Shown: positions 12,001 through 24,865 of the stretch, piece after piece
Layout of the letters: each line of letters opens with the position of its first letter
Position numbering within the stretch: the stretch's first letter is position 1
Source: Vicia villosa
Taxonomy: Eukaryota; Streptophyta; Magnoliopsida; Fabales; Fabaceae
Assembly: GCF_029867415.1 (NCBI RefSeq)
Contig: NC_081183.1
Coordinates: 112,505,061 to 112,569,060 of the forward strand
DNA: 64,000 nucleotides
Reading direction: 5' to 3'
Made by a program: the position numbers and the translations under genes
The notes under the pieces: generated by a model
Databases searched by the model: none
Told to the model about the DNA's origin: nothing
Seen by the model: the letters and a program-made list of their open reading frames with translations, nothing else

Positions 12001-13747
12001 CCAATTGCATTTGAAAGATAATTGAATTTCCTTCAAAATGAGCTTTGGTTTGAATTTTTTGGATGAAGGATGAGAGAGTTATGACCAGTCAAAGTTCAGT
12101 TGACGTTTTAGGAGAAAACCCTAATTTTGAATCTTAGGGTTTTGTTGATTTTTGATCTTTCCTTGATGAATTATGATCATCCAATGATCAAATGATGAAT
12201 CCTTTGACAAAATATGGATGTTGACAAAAAATTTCATTTTTGACTGTCTGTTGACTTTTTGGTCAACCGGGTCGTCTGTTGACTGTTTGAGATGCTGACG
12301 GTGCGTCTGAGTGAATTGAAGTTTGAAAATTTGTATGATGGTACTTTGAGATATATGGAGGTCCATGAAATCCATTTGAGGTCTCAAAAACTTGTTCTCC
12401 TGAAAAAACAAGAAAACCCTAGTTAGGGACTGTTCGTGTAGGAGACAGTTAAGCGTACCTGATTTTTGTGCAGTGCTGAGTCTCTGCTAATCATGTGATA
12501 TTCAGAAGACTTCTAGGACAAAAATCTTGGAATTTTGAATTGCAAAAGATTGATTTGATTGATGATACAAAACACTGAGCATTGTACTGTCAGCAGTTTG
12601 ACTGTCAACTGACTGTTCAGGTATTAATGTAGCAGTTAGAGTGAAAAATCAACGAAAGTTTATTTACATGACTTGTTAAAAAACGCAGACATAATAAATA
12701 ACTAATATTTACTGTACGCGAGCAAAATTACCGATAACAGCCCTGAAAATTATTTAATGCACAGAAAAATAAATATTTGACAGGCAGAAAACACACAAAA
12801 TATTATCTGAATAATTAAGCAACAGTATGACAAATAGTACAACATTTAATACTGACGGTACAAATATTACATACTATAATGAACAGTACGACGAGTAGAC
12901 GGTACATTTAAAAAATAGGAGATACGGCAAACTTTAAGAATGACGATTGATAACCCATGCTACAAATAATAACATGTAGATGATTGGGAGTGTAAGCATC
13001 CCAGGTCCACATTTTTCAGGGCTATGTAGACAGAAGAAAGACATGATTACCACCACAACGGTGATGACCATAAGAAAACATGTTTCTATCCGCTTCGCCA
13101 TTTTTGTCGGGGGAAGAAGAGAGAATGAATATGAAGTAGAAATTTGAGAGATGAGTTAGAATTTGATGTGAGATTTTATGGAAAAAATGAGAGGTATTTA
13201 TAGAATGAAAAGAAGAATAGAGACGTTGGGGAATGAAGTGATTCCGTACAAAAAGGAAAATTTGAGTGGAAGTAAGATTTGAAAGAAAGTGTATGATAAT
13301 GTTGGGAGAAAGAGAGATGTATAGAATAAAGTTAGGATTTCATTTTTGAAAAAGAGATTTGAAAAGAGATTTTGAAAATAATGGAATATGGTACAAAAGT
13401 TAGTGGGAAACAAAAGTTAGTAATAATTTACTTGTTACCAGTACAGTCTGAATCCCCGGACTCTGCGCTTGCAAGAAAAATTTAACTCTGTACCGATTGA
13501 GTCAGTACTATTTATATGTAAATAAATTTAAAATAAATAGCGTGTGTGAAGTAACAAACAGTAATTGGCGTTTGCGTAAGAATAAATCCAACAGCGAGCC
13601 AAAATACTGTATAAGAAAAATTCTAAAAACTAAGTATTTCATACGTCAGGATATTTATGAAATAAAAATCCATGATTATATGAAACTCTTAATTTTTAGA
13701 TTGAAGTTTTCTTGAAAAAAGATGCGGGCAAATTTTGGGGTATAACA
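9080..13747 (-). repeat. Ogre-like 5' LTR (4668 bp)
   Basis: On the minus strand it starts TGTTATACCCCAAAATTTGC at 13747 and ends GGGCGACA at 9080, a standard TG...CA pair. It lies 4 nt from the PBS. A length over 4.6 kb is typical of Ogre and unusual for other plant elements. It is AT-rich and contains only short chance open frames (for example near 9.6, 10.6, 12.3 and 13.3 kb), none resembling a known protein. No second copy lies in the window, so an age cannot be read from LTR divergence. Confidence 0.85.
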
Positions 13748-15080
13748 TATAGCACACGAAAATCTTTCAATATAATAAACTTTGGAAGTTTACCGAACTG
13801 CTTTACTTTTATGTAGTATAGCACCCGAAAATATTCATAAATATTAATGTATGTAAGTTTAGCAAACATCGTGACTTTTATGTAGTATAGCACACGAAAA
13901 TCTGCCAAAATACCAACCTTTGCAAATTTAACGAATTTCTTGAAATTTATGTAGTATATAGCACACGAAAATCTTCAACAAAGAAATTGTTTTTGCAAGT
14001 TTAAGGAACTTCGTGACATTTATGTAGTATAACACACAAAAATTTCCCAAAATACCATCGTATGCAAGTTTGACAATTTTTGTGACTTTTATATAGTATA
14101 GCACACAAAAATCTTCCAAAATACCAAACTTTACAAGTTTAACGAAGGTAGTGACTTTTACGTAGTATAGCACACGAAAACCTTCAAAAGGATCAAAATT
14201 TTCATGTTTAACGAACATCATAACTTTTATGTAGTATAGCACGCGAAAATATTTATAAATAGCAAACTTTGCAAGTTTAAAAAATTTTGTAACTTTTATG
14301 TAGTATAGTGCATGAAAATCTTTCAAAATAACAAACTCAGGAAGTTTACTGAACTTCTTTACTTTTATGTAGTATAGCACACGAAAATCATCAAAAAAAC
14401 CAAATTTCGCAAGTTAAGCAACTTCGTGACTATTATGAAGTATATCAAACAAAATACCAATGTATGCAAGTTTAATGAACTTCGTGACTTGTGTGTAGTT
14501 TAGCACACAAAAATGTTCATATATATCAAAGTTTGCAAGTTTAACGAATTTCGTGACTTTTATGTAGTACAACACATGAAAATATTCAAAAAGACCATAT
14601 TTTTTAAGTTTAAATAACTCCGTGACTTCTATGTAGTTTAACACACGAAAAACTTGAAAATACCAATGTATTCGAGTTTAACGAACTTTCTGTATGGTAT
14701 GTAGTATAGCACTCGAAAATCTTCCAAAATACCAAAGTTTGTAAGTTTAACGAACTTCGTGACTTTAATGTAGTATAGCAAACAAAAATCTTCAAGAGGA
14801 CCAAATTTTGCAATTTTAATAAATACCAATGTATGTAAGTTTAACAATCTTCAAGACTTTTATGCCGTATAGCACCCGAAAATATTAATAAATACCAATG
14901 TATGTAAGTTTAACAATCTTCTTGACTTTTATATAGTATTACACACGAAGATCTACACAAATACCAACCTTTGCAAGTTTAACGAACTTCTTGACTTTCA
15001 TGTAGTATAGCACACAAAAATTTCCTAAAATACCAATGTATGCAAGTCTGACAAATTTCGTGACTTTTATATAGTATAGC
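13748..15080 (-). repeat. Duplicated satellite segment, copy 1
   Basis: This stretch recurs at 19242 to about 20574, an offset of exactly 5494 bp, with few substitutions. It begins at the first base after the Ogre LTR (TATAGCACAC). Copy 2 therefore probably shows what the insertion site looked like before Ogre arrived. Confidence 0.8.
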
Positions 15081-18000
15081 ACACGAAAATTTTCCAAAAT
15101 ACCAAACTTTGCAAGTTTAACAAACTTCTTGACTATTATGTAGTATAGCAAACAAAATTCTTCCAAAATAACAATGTATGCAAGTTTAACGAACTTCGTG
15201 ACTTGTATTTAGTATAGCACACAAAAATGTTCATAAATACCAAATTTTTCAAGTTTAACGAACTTTTTGACTATTATGTAGTATAGCAATTAAAATTCTT
15301 CCAAAATACCAATGTATGCAAGTTTAACGAACTTCGTGACTTGTATTTAGTATAGCACATGAAAATGTTCATAAATACCAAAATTTTCAAGTTTAACGAA
15401 TTTTGTGACTTTTATGTAGTATAGCACATAAAAATGTTCATAAATACCAAAATTTTCAAGTTTAACGAATTTTGTGACTTTTATGTAGTATAGCACATGA
15501 AAATATTTAAAAAGGCCATGTCTTTTAAGTTTAAATAACCTCGTGACTTTTATGTACATTAACACACGAGAATCTTCCAAAATACCAATGTATTCAAGTT
15601 TAACGTACTTTCTGTTTTGTTATGTAGTATAGCACACGAAAATATTCCAAAATACCAAAGTTTGCAAGTTTAACGAACTTCATGACTTTAATGTAGTAGA
15701 GCACACAAAAATCTTCAAAAGGACCAAATATTGCAACTTTAACAAACTTCGTGACTTTTATGCCGTATAGCACCCGAAAATATTCATAAATACCAATGTA
15801 TGTATGTTTAGCAAACATCGTGACTTTTATGTAATATAGCACACAAAAATCGGTCAAAATTCCAACCTTTGCAAGTTTAACGAACTTCGTGACTATTATG
15901 TAGTATAACAAACAAAAGTTTCCCAAAATATCAATGTACGCAATTGTGACAAATTTCCTGCCTGTTATATAGTATAGCACACGAAAATCTTCCAAAATAC
16001 CAAACATTACAAGTTTAACGAAGTTAGTGACTTTTACGTAGTATAGCACACGAAAACCTTCAAAAGGACCAAGTTTTGCAAGTTTAACGAAAATCATAAC
16101 TTTTATGTAGTATAGCACACGAAAATATTCATAAATACCAAACTTTGCCAGTTTATCAAATTTTGTTACTTTTATGTAGTATAACACACGAAAATCATCA
16201 AAAAAACCAAATTTAGCATGTTAAGGAACTTCGTGACTATTATGAAGTATAGCAAACGAAAATCTTCCCAAATACCAACGTATGCATGTTTAATGAACTT
16301 TGTGACTTGTGTGAAGTATAGCACACAAAAATGTTCATATATACTAAAGTTTGCAAGTTTAACGAATTTCGTGAATTTTATGTAGTATAGCACATGAAAA
16401 TATTCAAAAAGACCATATTTTTTAACTTTAAATAACTTCGTGACTTCTATGTAGTATAACACACGACAAACTTGTAAAATACCAATGTATTCAAGTTTAA
16501 CAAAGTTTTTGTATGTTATGTAGTCTAGCACACCAAAATCTTCCAAAATATCAAAGTTTGTAAGTTTGACGAACTTCGTGACATTAATGTAGTATAGCAA
16601 ACGAAAATCTTCAAAAGGACCAAATTTTGCAATTTTAACGAACTTCAAGGCTTTTATGCCGTATAGCAACCAAAAATATTCATAAATACCAATGTATGTA
16701 AGTTTAACAAACTTCTTGACTTTTATGTAGTATTGCACACGAAGATCTGCCAAAATACAAACCTTTGCAAGTTTAACGAAATTTCGTGACTTTTTTGTAG
16801 TATAGCACACGAAATATTTCAACCAAAAAAAACAAATTTTGCAAGTTTAACAAATTTCGTGACTATTATGTAGTATAGCAAACAACAATTTCCCAAGATA
16901 CCAATGTATGCATGTCAAACAAAATTTTGTGACTTTTATATAGTATACCACACGAAAATCTTCCAAAATACCAAACTTTACCAGCTTAATGAATTTAGTG
17001 ACTTTTGAGTAGTATAGCACACGAAAATTTTCCAAAATACCAAACTTTGCAAGTTTAACAAACTTCTTGACTATTATGTAGTATAGCAAAAAAAATTCCT
17101 CCAAAATACCAATGTATGCAAGTTTAACGAACTTCGTGACTTGTATTTAGTATAGCACACAAAAATGTTCATAAAAACCAAACTTTGCAAGTTTAATGAA
17201 CTTCTTGACTATTATGTAGTATAGCAAACAAAATACTTCCAAAATACCAATGTATGCAAGTTTAACGAACTTCGTGACTTGTATATAGTACAGCAAACAA
17301 AAATGTTCATAAATACCAAACTTTTCAAGTTTAACGAATTTTGTGACTTTTATGTAGTATAGCACATGAATATATTTGAAAAAGCCATGTCTTTTAAGTT
17401 TAAATAACCTCGTGACTTTTATGTAGTATAACACACGAGAATCTTCCAAAATACAATGTATTCAAGTTTAACGAACTTTCTGTTTGTTATGTAGTATAGC
17501 ACATGAAATTATACCAAAATACCAAAGTTTGCAAGTTTAACGAACTTCATGACTTTAATGTAGTATAGCACACAAAAATCTTCAAAAGGAAAAAAATATT
17601 GCAATTTTAACAAACTTCGTGACTTTATGCCATATAGCACCGAAATATTCATAAATACCAATGTATATAAGTTTAGCAAACATCGTGACTTTTATGTAGT
17701 ATAGCACACATAAATCGGCTAAATTTCCAACCTTTGCAAGTTTAGCGAATTTCTTGACATTTATGTAGTATAGCACACGAAAATCTTCAAAAATACCAAA
17801 CTTTACAAGTTTAATGAAGTTAGTGACTTTTACGTAGTATAGCACAGGAAAAACTTCAAAAGGACCAAATTTTGCAAGTTTAACGAAAATCATAACTTTT
17901 ATGTTGTATAGCACACGAAAATATTCATAAATACCAAACTTTGTCAGTTTATTAAATTTGGTTACTTTTATGTAGTATATAGCACACTAAAATCTTTCAA

Positions 18001-19241
18001 TATAATAAACTTTGGAAGTTTACCGAACTGCTTTACTTTTATATAGTATAGCACACGAAAATCCCCAAAAAAACCAAATTTAGAATGTTAAGGAACATCG
18101 TGACTAATATGAAGTATAGCAAACGAAAATCTTCCCAAATACCAATGTATGCATGTTTAATGAACTTCGTGACTTGTGTGTAGTATAGCACACAAAAACG
18201 TTCATATATACCAAAGTTTGCAAGTTTAACAAATTTTGTGAATTTTATGTAGTATAGCACATGAAAATATTCAAAAAGACCATATTTTTTAACTTTTCGT
18301 GACTTCTATGTAGTATAACATACGACAAACTTGTAAAATACCAATGTATTCAAGTTTAACGAACTTTTTGTATGTTATGTAGTCTAGCACACCAAAATAT
18401 TCCAAAATATCAAAGTTTGTAAGTTTAAGGAACTTCGTGACTTTAATGTAGTATAGCAAACGAAAATCTTCAAAAGGACCAAATTTTACAATTTTAACAA
18501 ACTTCAAGGCTTCTATGCCGTGTAGCAACCGAAAATATTCATAAATATCAATGTATGTAAGTTTAACAAACTTCTTGACTTTTATGTAGTATTGCACACG
18601 AAGATCTGCCAAAATACCAACCTTTGCAAGTTTAACGAAATTTCGTGACTTTTATGTAGTATAGCACACGAAATATTTCATCAAAAAAACAAATTTTGAA
18701 TTCAAAAATTTCCCAAAATACCAATGTATGCAAGTATGACAAATTTCGTCAATTTTATATAGTATACCACACGAAAATCTTCCAAAATACCAAACTTTAC
18801 CAGCTTAATGAACTTAGTGACTTTTGAGTAGTATAGCACACCAAAATTTTCTAAAATACCAAACTTTGCAAGTTTAACGAACTTCTTGACTATTATAAAG
18901 TATAGCAAACAAAATTCTTCCGAAATACCCATGCAAGTTTAACGAACTTCGTGACTTGTATTTAGTATAGCACACGAAAATGTTCATAAATACCAAATTT
19001 TTCAAGTTTATCGAATTTTGTGACTTTTATGTAGTATAGCACATGAAAATATTTCAAAATACCAACGTACTCAAGTTTAACAAATTTTCAATTTGTTATG
19101 TAGTATAGCACACGAAAATATCCCAAAATACCAAAGTTTGCAAGTTTAACGAACTTCGTGACTTTAATGTAGTATAGCACACAAAAATCTTCAAAAGGAC
19201 CAAATTTTCCAATTTTAACGAATTTAAATACTTTTATGTAG

Positions 19242-20574
19242 TATAGCACACGAAAATCTTTCAATATAATAAACTTTGGAAGTTTACCGAACTGCTTTAC
19301 TTTTATGTAGTATAGCACCCGAAAATATTCATAAATATTAATGTATGTAAGTTTAGCAAACATCGTGACTTTTATGTAGTATAGCACACGAAAATCTGCC
19401 AAAATACCAACCTTTGCAAGTTTAACGAATTTCTTGAAATTTATGTAATATATAGCACACGAAAATCTTCAACAAAGAAATTGTTTTTGCAAGTTTAAGG
19501 AACTTCGTGACATTTATGTAGTATAACACACAAAAATTTCCCAAAATACCAACGTATGCAAGTTTGACAATTTTTGTGACTTTTATATAGTATAGCACAC
19601 AAAAATCTTCCAAAATACCAAACTTTACAAGTTTAACGAAGGTAGTGACTTTTACGTAGTATAGCACACGAAAACCTTCAAAAGGACCAAATTTTTCATG
19701 TTTAACGAACATCATAACTTTTATGTAGTATAGCACGCGAAAATATTTATAAATACCAAACTTTGCAAGTTTAAAAAATTTTGTAACTTTTATGTAGTAT
19801 AGTGCATGAAAATCTTTCAAAATAACAAACTCAGGAAGTTTACTGAACTTCTTTACTTTTATGTAGTATAGCACACAAAAATCATCAAAAAAACCAAATT
19901 TCGCAAGTTAAGCAACTTCGTGACTATTATGAAGTATATCAAACAAAATACCAATGTATGCAAGTTTAATGAACTTCGTGACTTTTGTGTAGTTTAGCAC
20001 ACAAAAATGTTCATATATATCAAAGTTTGCAAGTTTAACGAATTTCGTGACTTTTATGTAGTACAGCACATGAAAATATTCAAAAAGACCATATTTTTTA
20101 AGTTAAAATAACTCCGTGACTTCTATGTAGTTTAACACACGAAAAACTTGAAAATACCAATGTATTCGAGTTTAACGAACTTTCTGTATGGTATGTAGTA
20201 TAGCACTCGAAAATCTTCCAAAATACCAAAGTTTGTAAGTTTAACGAACTTCGTGACTTTAATGTAGTATAGCAAACAAAAATCTTCAAGAGGACCAAAT
20301 TTTGCAATTTTAATAAATACCAATGTATGTAAGTTTAACAATCTTCAAGACATTTATGCCGTATAGCACCCGAAAATATTAATAAATACCAATGTATGTA
20401 AGTTTAACAATCTTCTTGACTTTTATGTTGTATTACACAAGAAGATCTGCACAAATACCAACCTTTGCAAGTTTAACGAACTTCTTGACTTTCATGTAGT
20501 ATAGCACACGAAAATTTCCCAAAATACCAATGTATGCAAGTCTGACAAATTTCGTGACTTTTATATAGTATAGC
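19242..20574 (-). repeat. Duplicated satellite segment, copy 2
   Basis: Partner of 13748-15080 (offset 5494 bp). In this copy the sequence left of 19242 is ordinary satellite (TTTTATGTAG), giving an intact reference for the Ogre junction. Confidence 0.8.
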
Positions 20575-21310
20575 ACAAAAAAATCTTACAAAATACCAAA
20601 CTTTACCAGCTTAATGAACTTTGGGACTTTTGAGTAGAATAGCACACGAAAACCTTCAAAAGGACAAAATATTGTAAGTTAAACGAACATCGTAACTTTT
20701 ATGTAGTATACAACACGAAAATATTCATAAATGCGAAACTTTACAAGTTTAACGAAATTCGTGACTTTTATGTAGTACAGCACACGAAAATTTTCCAAAA
20801 TACCAAACTTTGCAAGTTTATCAAACTTCGTGACTATTATGTAGTATAGAAAACACAAGTCTTAGAAAATACCAATGTATGCAAGTTTAACGAACTTCGT
20901 GACTTGTATTTAGTATAGCACACGAAAATATTCAGAAAGGCCAAGTTCTTTAAGTTTAAAAAATTTTGTCACTTTTATGTAGTTGTTTACGGTGATTTGC
21001 GGTAAACAACCGCTAGTCCTCCAAACTATGAATATACTTTGGTTACTTGCAGGATTGACTAGATTGATCCTAGGACATGCGTCGAAAAGTTGTATTTTAT
21101 GATTACTTGGTTCATACTCTTCTTGGTTTTAGTTTCTTTTGTAATATGATGGTATAAATCTATGAATGACTACGAAATGAAACTAAGTAAAAATGTAACG
21201 AAACATAAATTGGTTAGAAAATGATAATAAATAAACTACGACGAGAATGTAAAGGGAATTGTAGATGTTTTGATTGGCTGCATTTTGTGGTAAAACATTC
21301 ATGTGTATTC

Positions 21311-22608
21311 TGTTGTCTTGACTAAGGTCATGACATGTGGTGTGTAGTGTTAAAGGTTATGCAGGTTCTGGTTGTGTAAGCTAATACATGCTGTGAGTTG
21401 GATGTCATGCTCGACGTCATGACATCAGTGTTTGACAGCAGTAGCTGCTACAGTTTCTATTCTGTTTCTATTATGTTTCCTTATTTATCTTAGTCTTTAT
21501 TTTGGGAAACCAAAGATTATGTTGATTGTACATCAGTAATAGAACAAATCATGGGCTGTCTTTTTGGCATCCTGATATGTGAGAAGCAGAGAATTGAAGT
21601 GAAGAATACTGTTTGCTGTGATTTATGCAGAACAGGTACAGCATCAAGATGTTCTATGGAATGTCACGGCATGCTCTGTGACATCAGTATTTGACAGCAG
21701 TTACTGTTATATTTAGCTGTCACGCGCCTGCTGAGCTGGAATATAAAGATTCAGTAAGTACTCAAAAGATGCAGAATATTCTATGGAATATTATGCAATC
21801 CTATGTGGCGCAGGTTTAAAGGTCAAGAGAATCAAGATTAGAATATTCGAGAATTATGCAGTTTCTAATTATGAAGATAAATTAGGAAACTTATGATTGA
21901 AGACCTTGTTTGTAGCAGAAGAAATCTGCTGATTTGTAACAGCATGGAGTGCTGCGATTTTAAGCCCAAGTCCAACTAGGATCAGGTTATATATAGGAAT
22001 CTTTGTAGCCTTGTAAACCTAACGATCATAATGTAGTCATTAGGGTTTGTTGTTTAAGTGAACCACCCAGGTTGTGGGATGGTCACTGATTTGTGCCTCG
22101 AAGCCTGTAGGTAAGAGGTTTGTTTTATTCACTCAGAAGCTGTGAAGCAATGAGTGAAAATTGTGTTCTTGGAACTACGCTATTATGTATATTTAAGTTG
22201 TTGGTGATTAAGCCGTCGATGCAGTGGCTGAGTTGTTGACTGCTAGACATCGTTGCGATGATTGGGAGTGGAATGGAGATATTCCATATCTAGGGAGAAC
22301 CTAGGTAGAAGGGTCATTGAGTAGTGATTAAGTGAGGAGTTGTAAACTGGGAGTTTAGCTCTGAATTGATACTGCTAATAGTGGACTTCATCCCTGGCTT
22401 GGTATGCCCCCAGAGTAGGTTGATTGAACCGAACTGGGTGAACAATTCTGTTGTGTTGTTTATGTTTCTGCATTGTTTATTTGTAAGTTCAGTTTGGATG
22501 TCATAACATCGTGCACGACATCAGTGTGTGATTTAATGACTGTGCTAACACAGAATCTCTGCTAAGCAGATTTGTTAATGTTAACTGAACTGATATGGGA
22601 TCCCAACA
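21311..22608 (+). repeat. Possible Ty1/copia-type solo LTR inside T1 LTR
   Basis: The interval starts TGTTGTCTTGACTAAGG and ends GGGATCCCAACA. It has a TATA-like TATATATA at 21988-21995 and the GAACTGGGTGAACAA-type text near 22431-22446 that I associate with copia LTR R-U5 regions. The flanks TATTC and CTTCC do not match, so the ends are uncertain and the element may extend to about 22760. Similar 'GACATCRT/GTGACATC' phrases recur through the interval. Confidence 0.35.
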
Positions 22609-22827
22609 CTTCCAGACTTCTGGATGTTAGATGTAATAAATAATTGAGGGATCTGTATGTACTGCCTCAGCCAAGCTGATGACAGACCAGATGTCACAAC
22701 ATCGTATATGACATCTGGGGTCTGTCTTACCAGAATTTCAGGAATTAAACTGCAAATAGGAAAATACTTGACGAGAAAGTAAAAGAAATTAAAGACACTT
22801 CGATCTTATAATAGAAAGACAAACATA

Positions 22828-22850
22828 TATATATATATATATATATAAGG
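22828..22850. repeat. (AT)n microsatellite
   Basis: An uninterrupted run of about eleven AT dinucleotides within the T1 LTR. Confidence 0.9.
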
Positions 22851-23296
22851 TGTTGGTGTTACATTTACATTTCTCAGTGAAAACTCCTTCTCTAACGCTT
22901 AATACTTGAGTGACTTGTGAGTAATTTGTAGAAAATGAACACACTAGATCCTACTACTAAGACCCTTCTTTATACTAATTCGACCCTAACGGTCCTACAT
23001 TAACGAAACACCAAGCCTTAAACGAGACTTTTCGAATTTCAAACCTTCCCACTCAAGCCTTATTCGATTCGTGACAACGTGTCTTTCGTGAGAATGTATT
23101 AAAAAACCTTAAGTCTCGACAACCTTTGTATTTCGAAGACTACTCAAGGCTTTGAAGAATGCCTATCTCGACTCGGCTTTGATTTAGGAACCTTCATCAT
23201 ATATAACATTCTCAAAAATAGCTATACAAAGCCATCCTTTCTCCGAAATTCACATCTTCAAAGAATATACACATTATTTGAAATCTCCAGCTAACA

Positions 23297-23763
23297 AATT
23301 GCCCCCAATAAATGCCTGTTTCGGAAAACTAATAGAAATAGGCATTTCTTGACATTATGATATTTCGATCCCCTCGCAACCTTTTGAATTCGAAGACTCT
23401 GAATAACATCACAATCATTTAAGACGTTTCTTTCAAAGATATCTTGTCATTTTCAAAAATGTCCCCTTAGGACGTGCGTTCCCACGTATTAACACTATTC
23501 ATGATTATTGCTCCTAGATACTAGGAGTAAGGCTAATAAATGTTCGACCGTCAGAAGAATAAATCAGCTGCTGACGAGTGTCTCATTAATTCCATTAATT
23601 AAAATAATAAAATAGATATTTGAAATGTTTTTACTAAACCTTTAAATACAAGTACTTCAACGCTTAGAAAATTCACTTATTCATTCTCCGTCTTCTCTTA
23701 ACATCTCTAAACGCAGAACAAAATCCTTTCTTATTCCACCTCTATTTTTGAAGCAATTCATCC
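23297..23763 (-). other. T1 3' untranslated region with PPT
   Basis: The plus strand reads AATTGCCCCCAATAAAT directly after the LTR; on the element's strand this is a purine tract ending at the LTR, as expected of a PPT. The rest is non-coding and leads up to the ATG of the antisense gene at 23764. Confidence 0.6.
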
Positions 23764-23770
23764 ATGGTGT

Positions 23771-24490
23771 TGTTTACCCAGAAATATGGTAAACAATCGC
23801 TAGTTTCCTTTTTAAAGGTTACTTCTGCGGAATCAACTAGTATATTCCAGGACTAATTGCTTTTCTTTGTTGTTTTATGTGAGTCTAATTTGCGTTAAAT
23901 GCAGTAATAACTTTAAAGTAAAAGAACACACTAAAATTTAAAACTTTAAAGTAAATAAAGACGATAAAATGCAGTAAATGTGCACTGAAAATAAAGCATA
24001 ACATAAATGATTGCATAAAATTAAATTGGTACGCATGCGTACATTCCAAAGTTGCACTCGTCACTCATTTTGCATAGAGATTGAGTTTGCTTGTGTTATG
24101 TAAAAATGCGGACCCTAAACTATTCATCTGAACTTTCTTAAATAGTAAAATAAAATAACTACTACTAACGGTCGACTAATTACTAGCCAACACGCGTCCA
24201 CTACATGCAATATCTTCGTCTGGGAACGCTCCACGTGTCCCTTAGGAAACTGTTGAAAATCGTCATTTCCAATTTCTAATCTTTTCGACTTTAGCTCCAA
24301 ACTTGGCAAAACGCATAAGTCATTGCATACTATGGTCGAACAACCCTGGCAATTACAAACTTTTAGTCGAGCATTCTCGACTAAAAACATTTCTTAGTCG
24401 AATTGTCTCGACTGAGAGAATGTTTGATACTTCTGCCCAATTTAACAGACCAATTGCCATTATTAGTAAGTCGAAAATCTTAGGGTAACA
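23771..24490 (-). repeat. T2 3' LTR (720 bp)
   Basis: Exact length match to 48893-49612 with about 30 scattered substitutions. Followed by the PPT complement AATTTCCCCCCAAAC. Confidence 0.92.
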
Positions 24491-24505
24491 AATTTCCCCC
24501 CAAAC
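24491..24505 (-). other. T2 polypurine tract
   Basis: On the element's strand GTTTGGGGGGAAATT abuts the 3' LTR start TGTTACCC. This sets element polarity to minus. Confidence 0.75.
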
Positions 24506-24865
24506 GGCCTCTTTCGACTGATATTGCAAGGAGAAAGATGGCGTTTTGTCTTCTTTTAGATTTCGACTTTCCTAACCTCTTTAATGCCATGATTAGATTA
24601 CGAATTCCCAAGCGCTAATTATTACCTAAAGACTAGGTAGTGGGCTTTTAACTACCCCCCACTTTCTTGTGCCAGTTTCCAAAAGACTTTGACATGACCC
24701 TTTGATTTACCAACTTCCTCTGGTGATGTCACTATACACACTATATATACATAGTCTCCCCTTTTCTTCATTACTTTCTTCACGTTTTCTATTCTGCAAA
24801 AATGCTTCTTCTTTTCCAAACCATCAAGCATTCCTATTTCTGTTTTTTCCTTCCAAAACTCAATA

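Larger units (their letters stand above)
4239..13747 (-). mobile_element. Truncated Ogre-like Ty3/gypsy element (5' part only)
   Basis: Read on the minus strand the order is 5' LTR (13747-9080), PBS (9075-9059), leader, ORF1, gag and protease. The element stops at 4238/4239, joined directly to satellite. RT, RNase H, integrase, PPT and 3' LTR are absent. The very long LTR, the extra ORF upstream of gag and the PBS type are the known hallmarks of Ogre elements in legumes. The right flank is satellite (TATAG at 13748). No target-site duplication can be checked because the other end is lost. Internal stops and frameshifts show that it is dead. Confidence 0.88.
13748..20983 (-). repeat. 69-bp satellite array, middle block
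   Basis: Same monomer and same orientation as 1-4238. The higher-order organisation is less regular: one unit spans about 15626-17491 (1866 bp), the next about 17492-19101 (1610 bp), and both are shortened versions of the 2010-bp order. The block ends at GTAGT 20983, where the LTR of element T1 starts. Confidence 0.93.
20984..23296 (-). repeat. LTR of T1 with embedded foreign sequence
   Basis: On the plus strand it runs TGTTTACGGTGATTTGCGG ... CCAGCTAACA, with TG...CA ends. The first 35 bp align with the T2 LTR, but this LTR is 2313 bp against 720 bp. The excess includes about 1.3-1.4 kb that looks like a copia LTR (about 21.3-22.6 kb) and an (AT)n tract at 22828-22850. The satellite flank on the left is GTAGT (20979-20983). 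Confidence 0.6.

Noticed and set aside
9551..13715. Short frames in the Ogre LTR
   Set aside because: Chance frames in AT-rich LTR sequence; none has a motif or a family.
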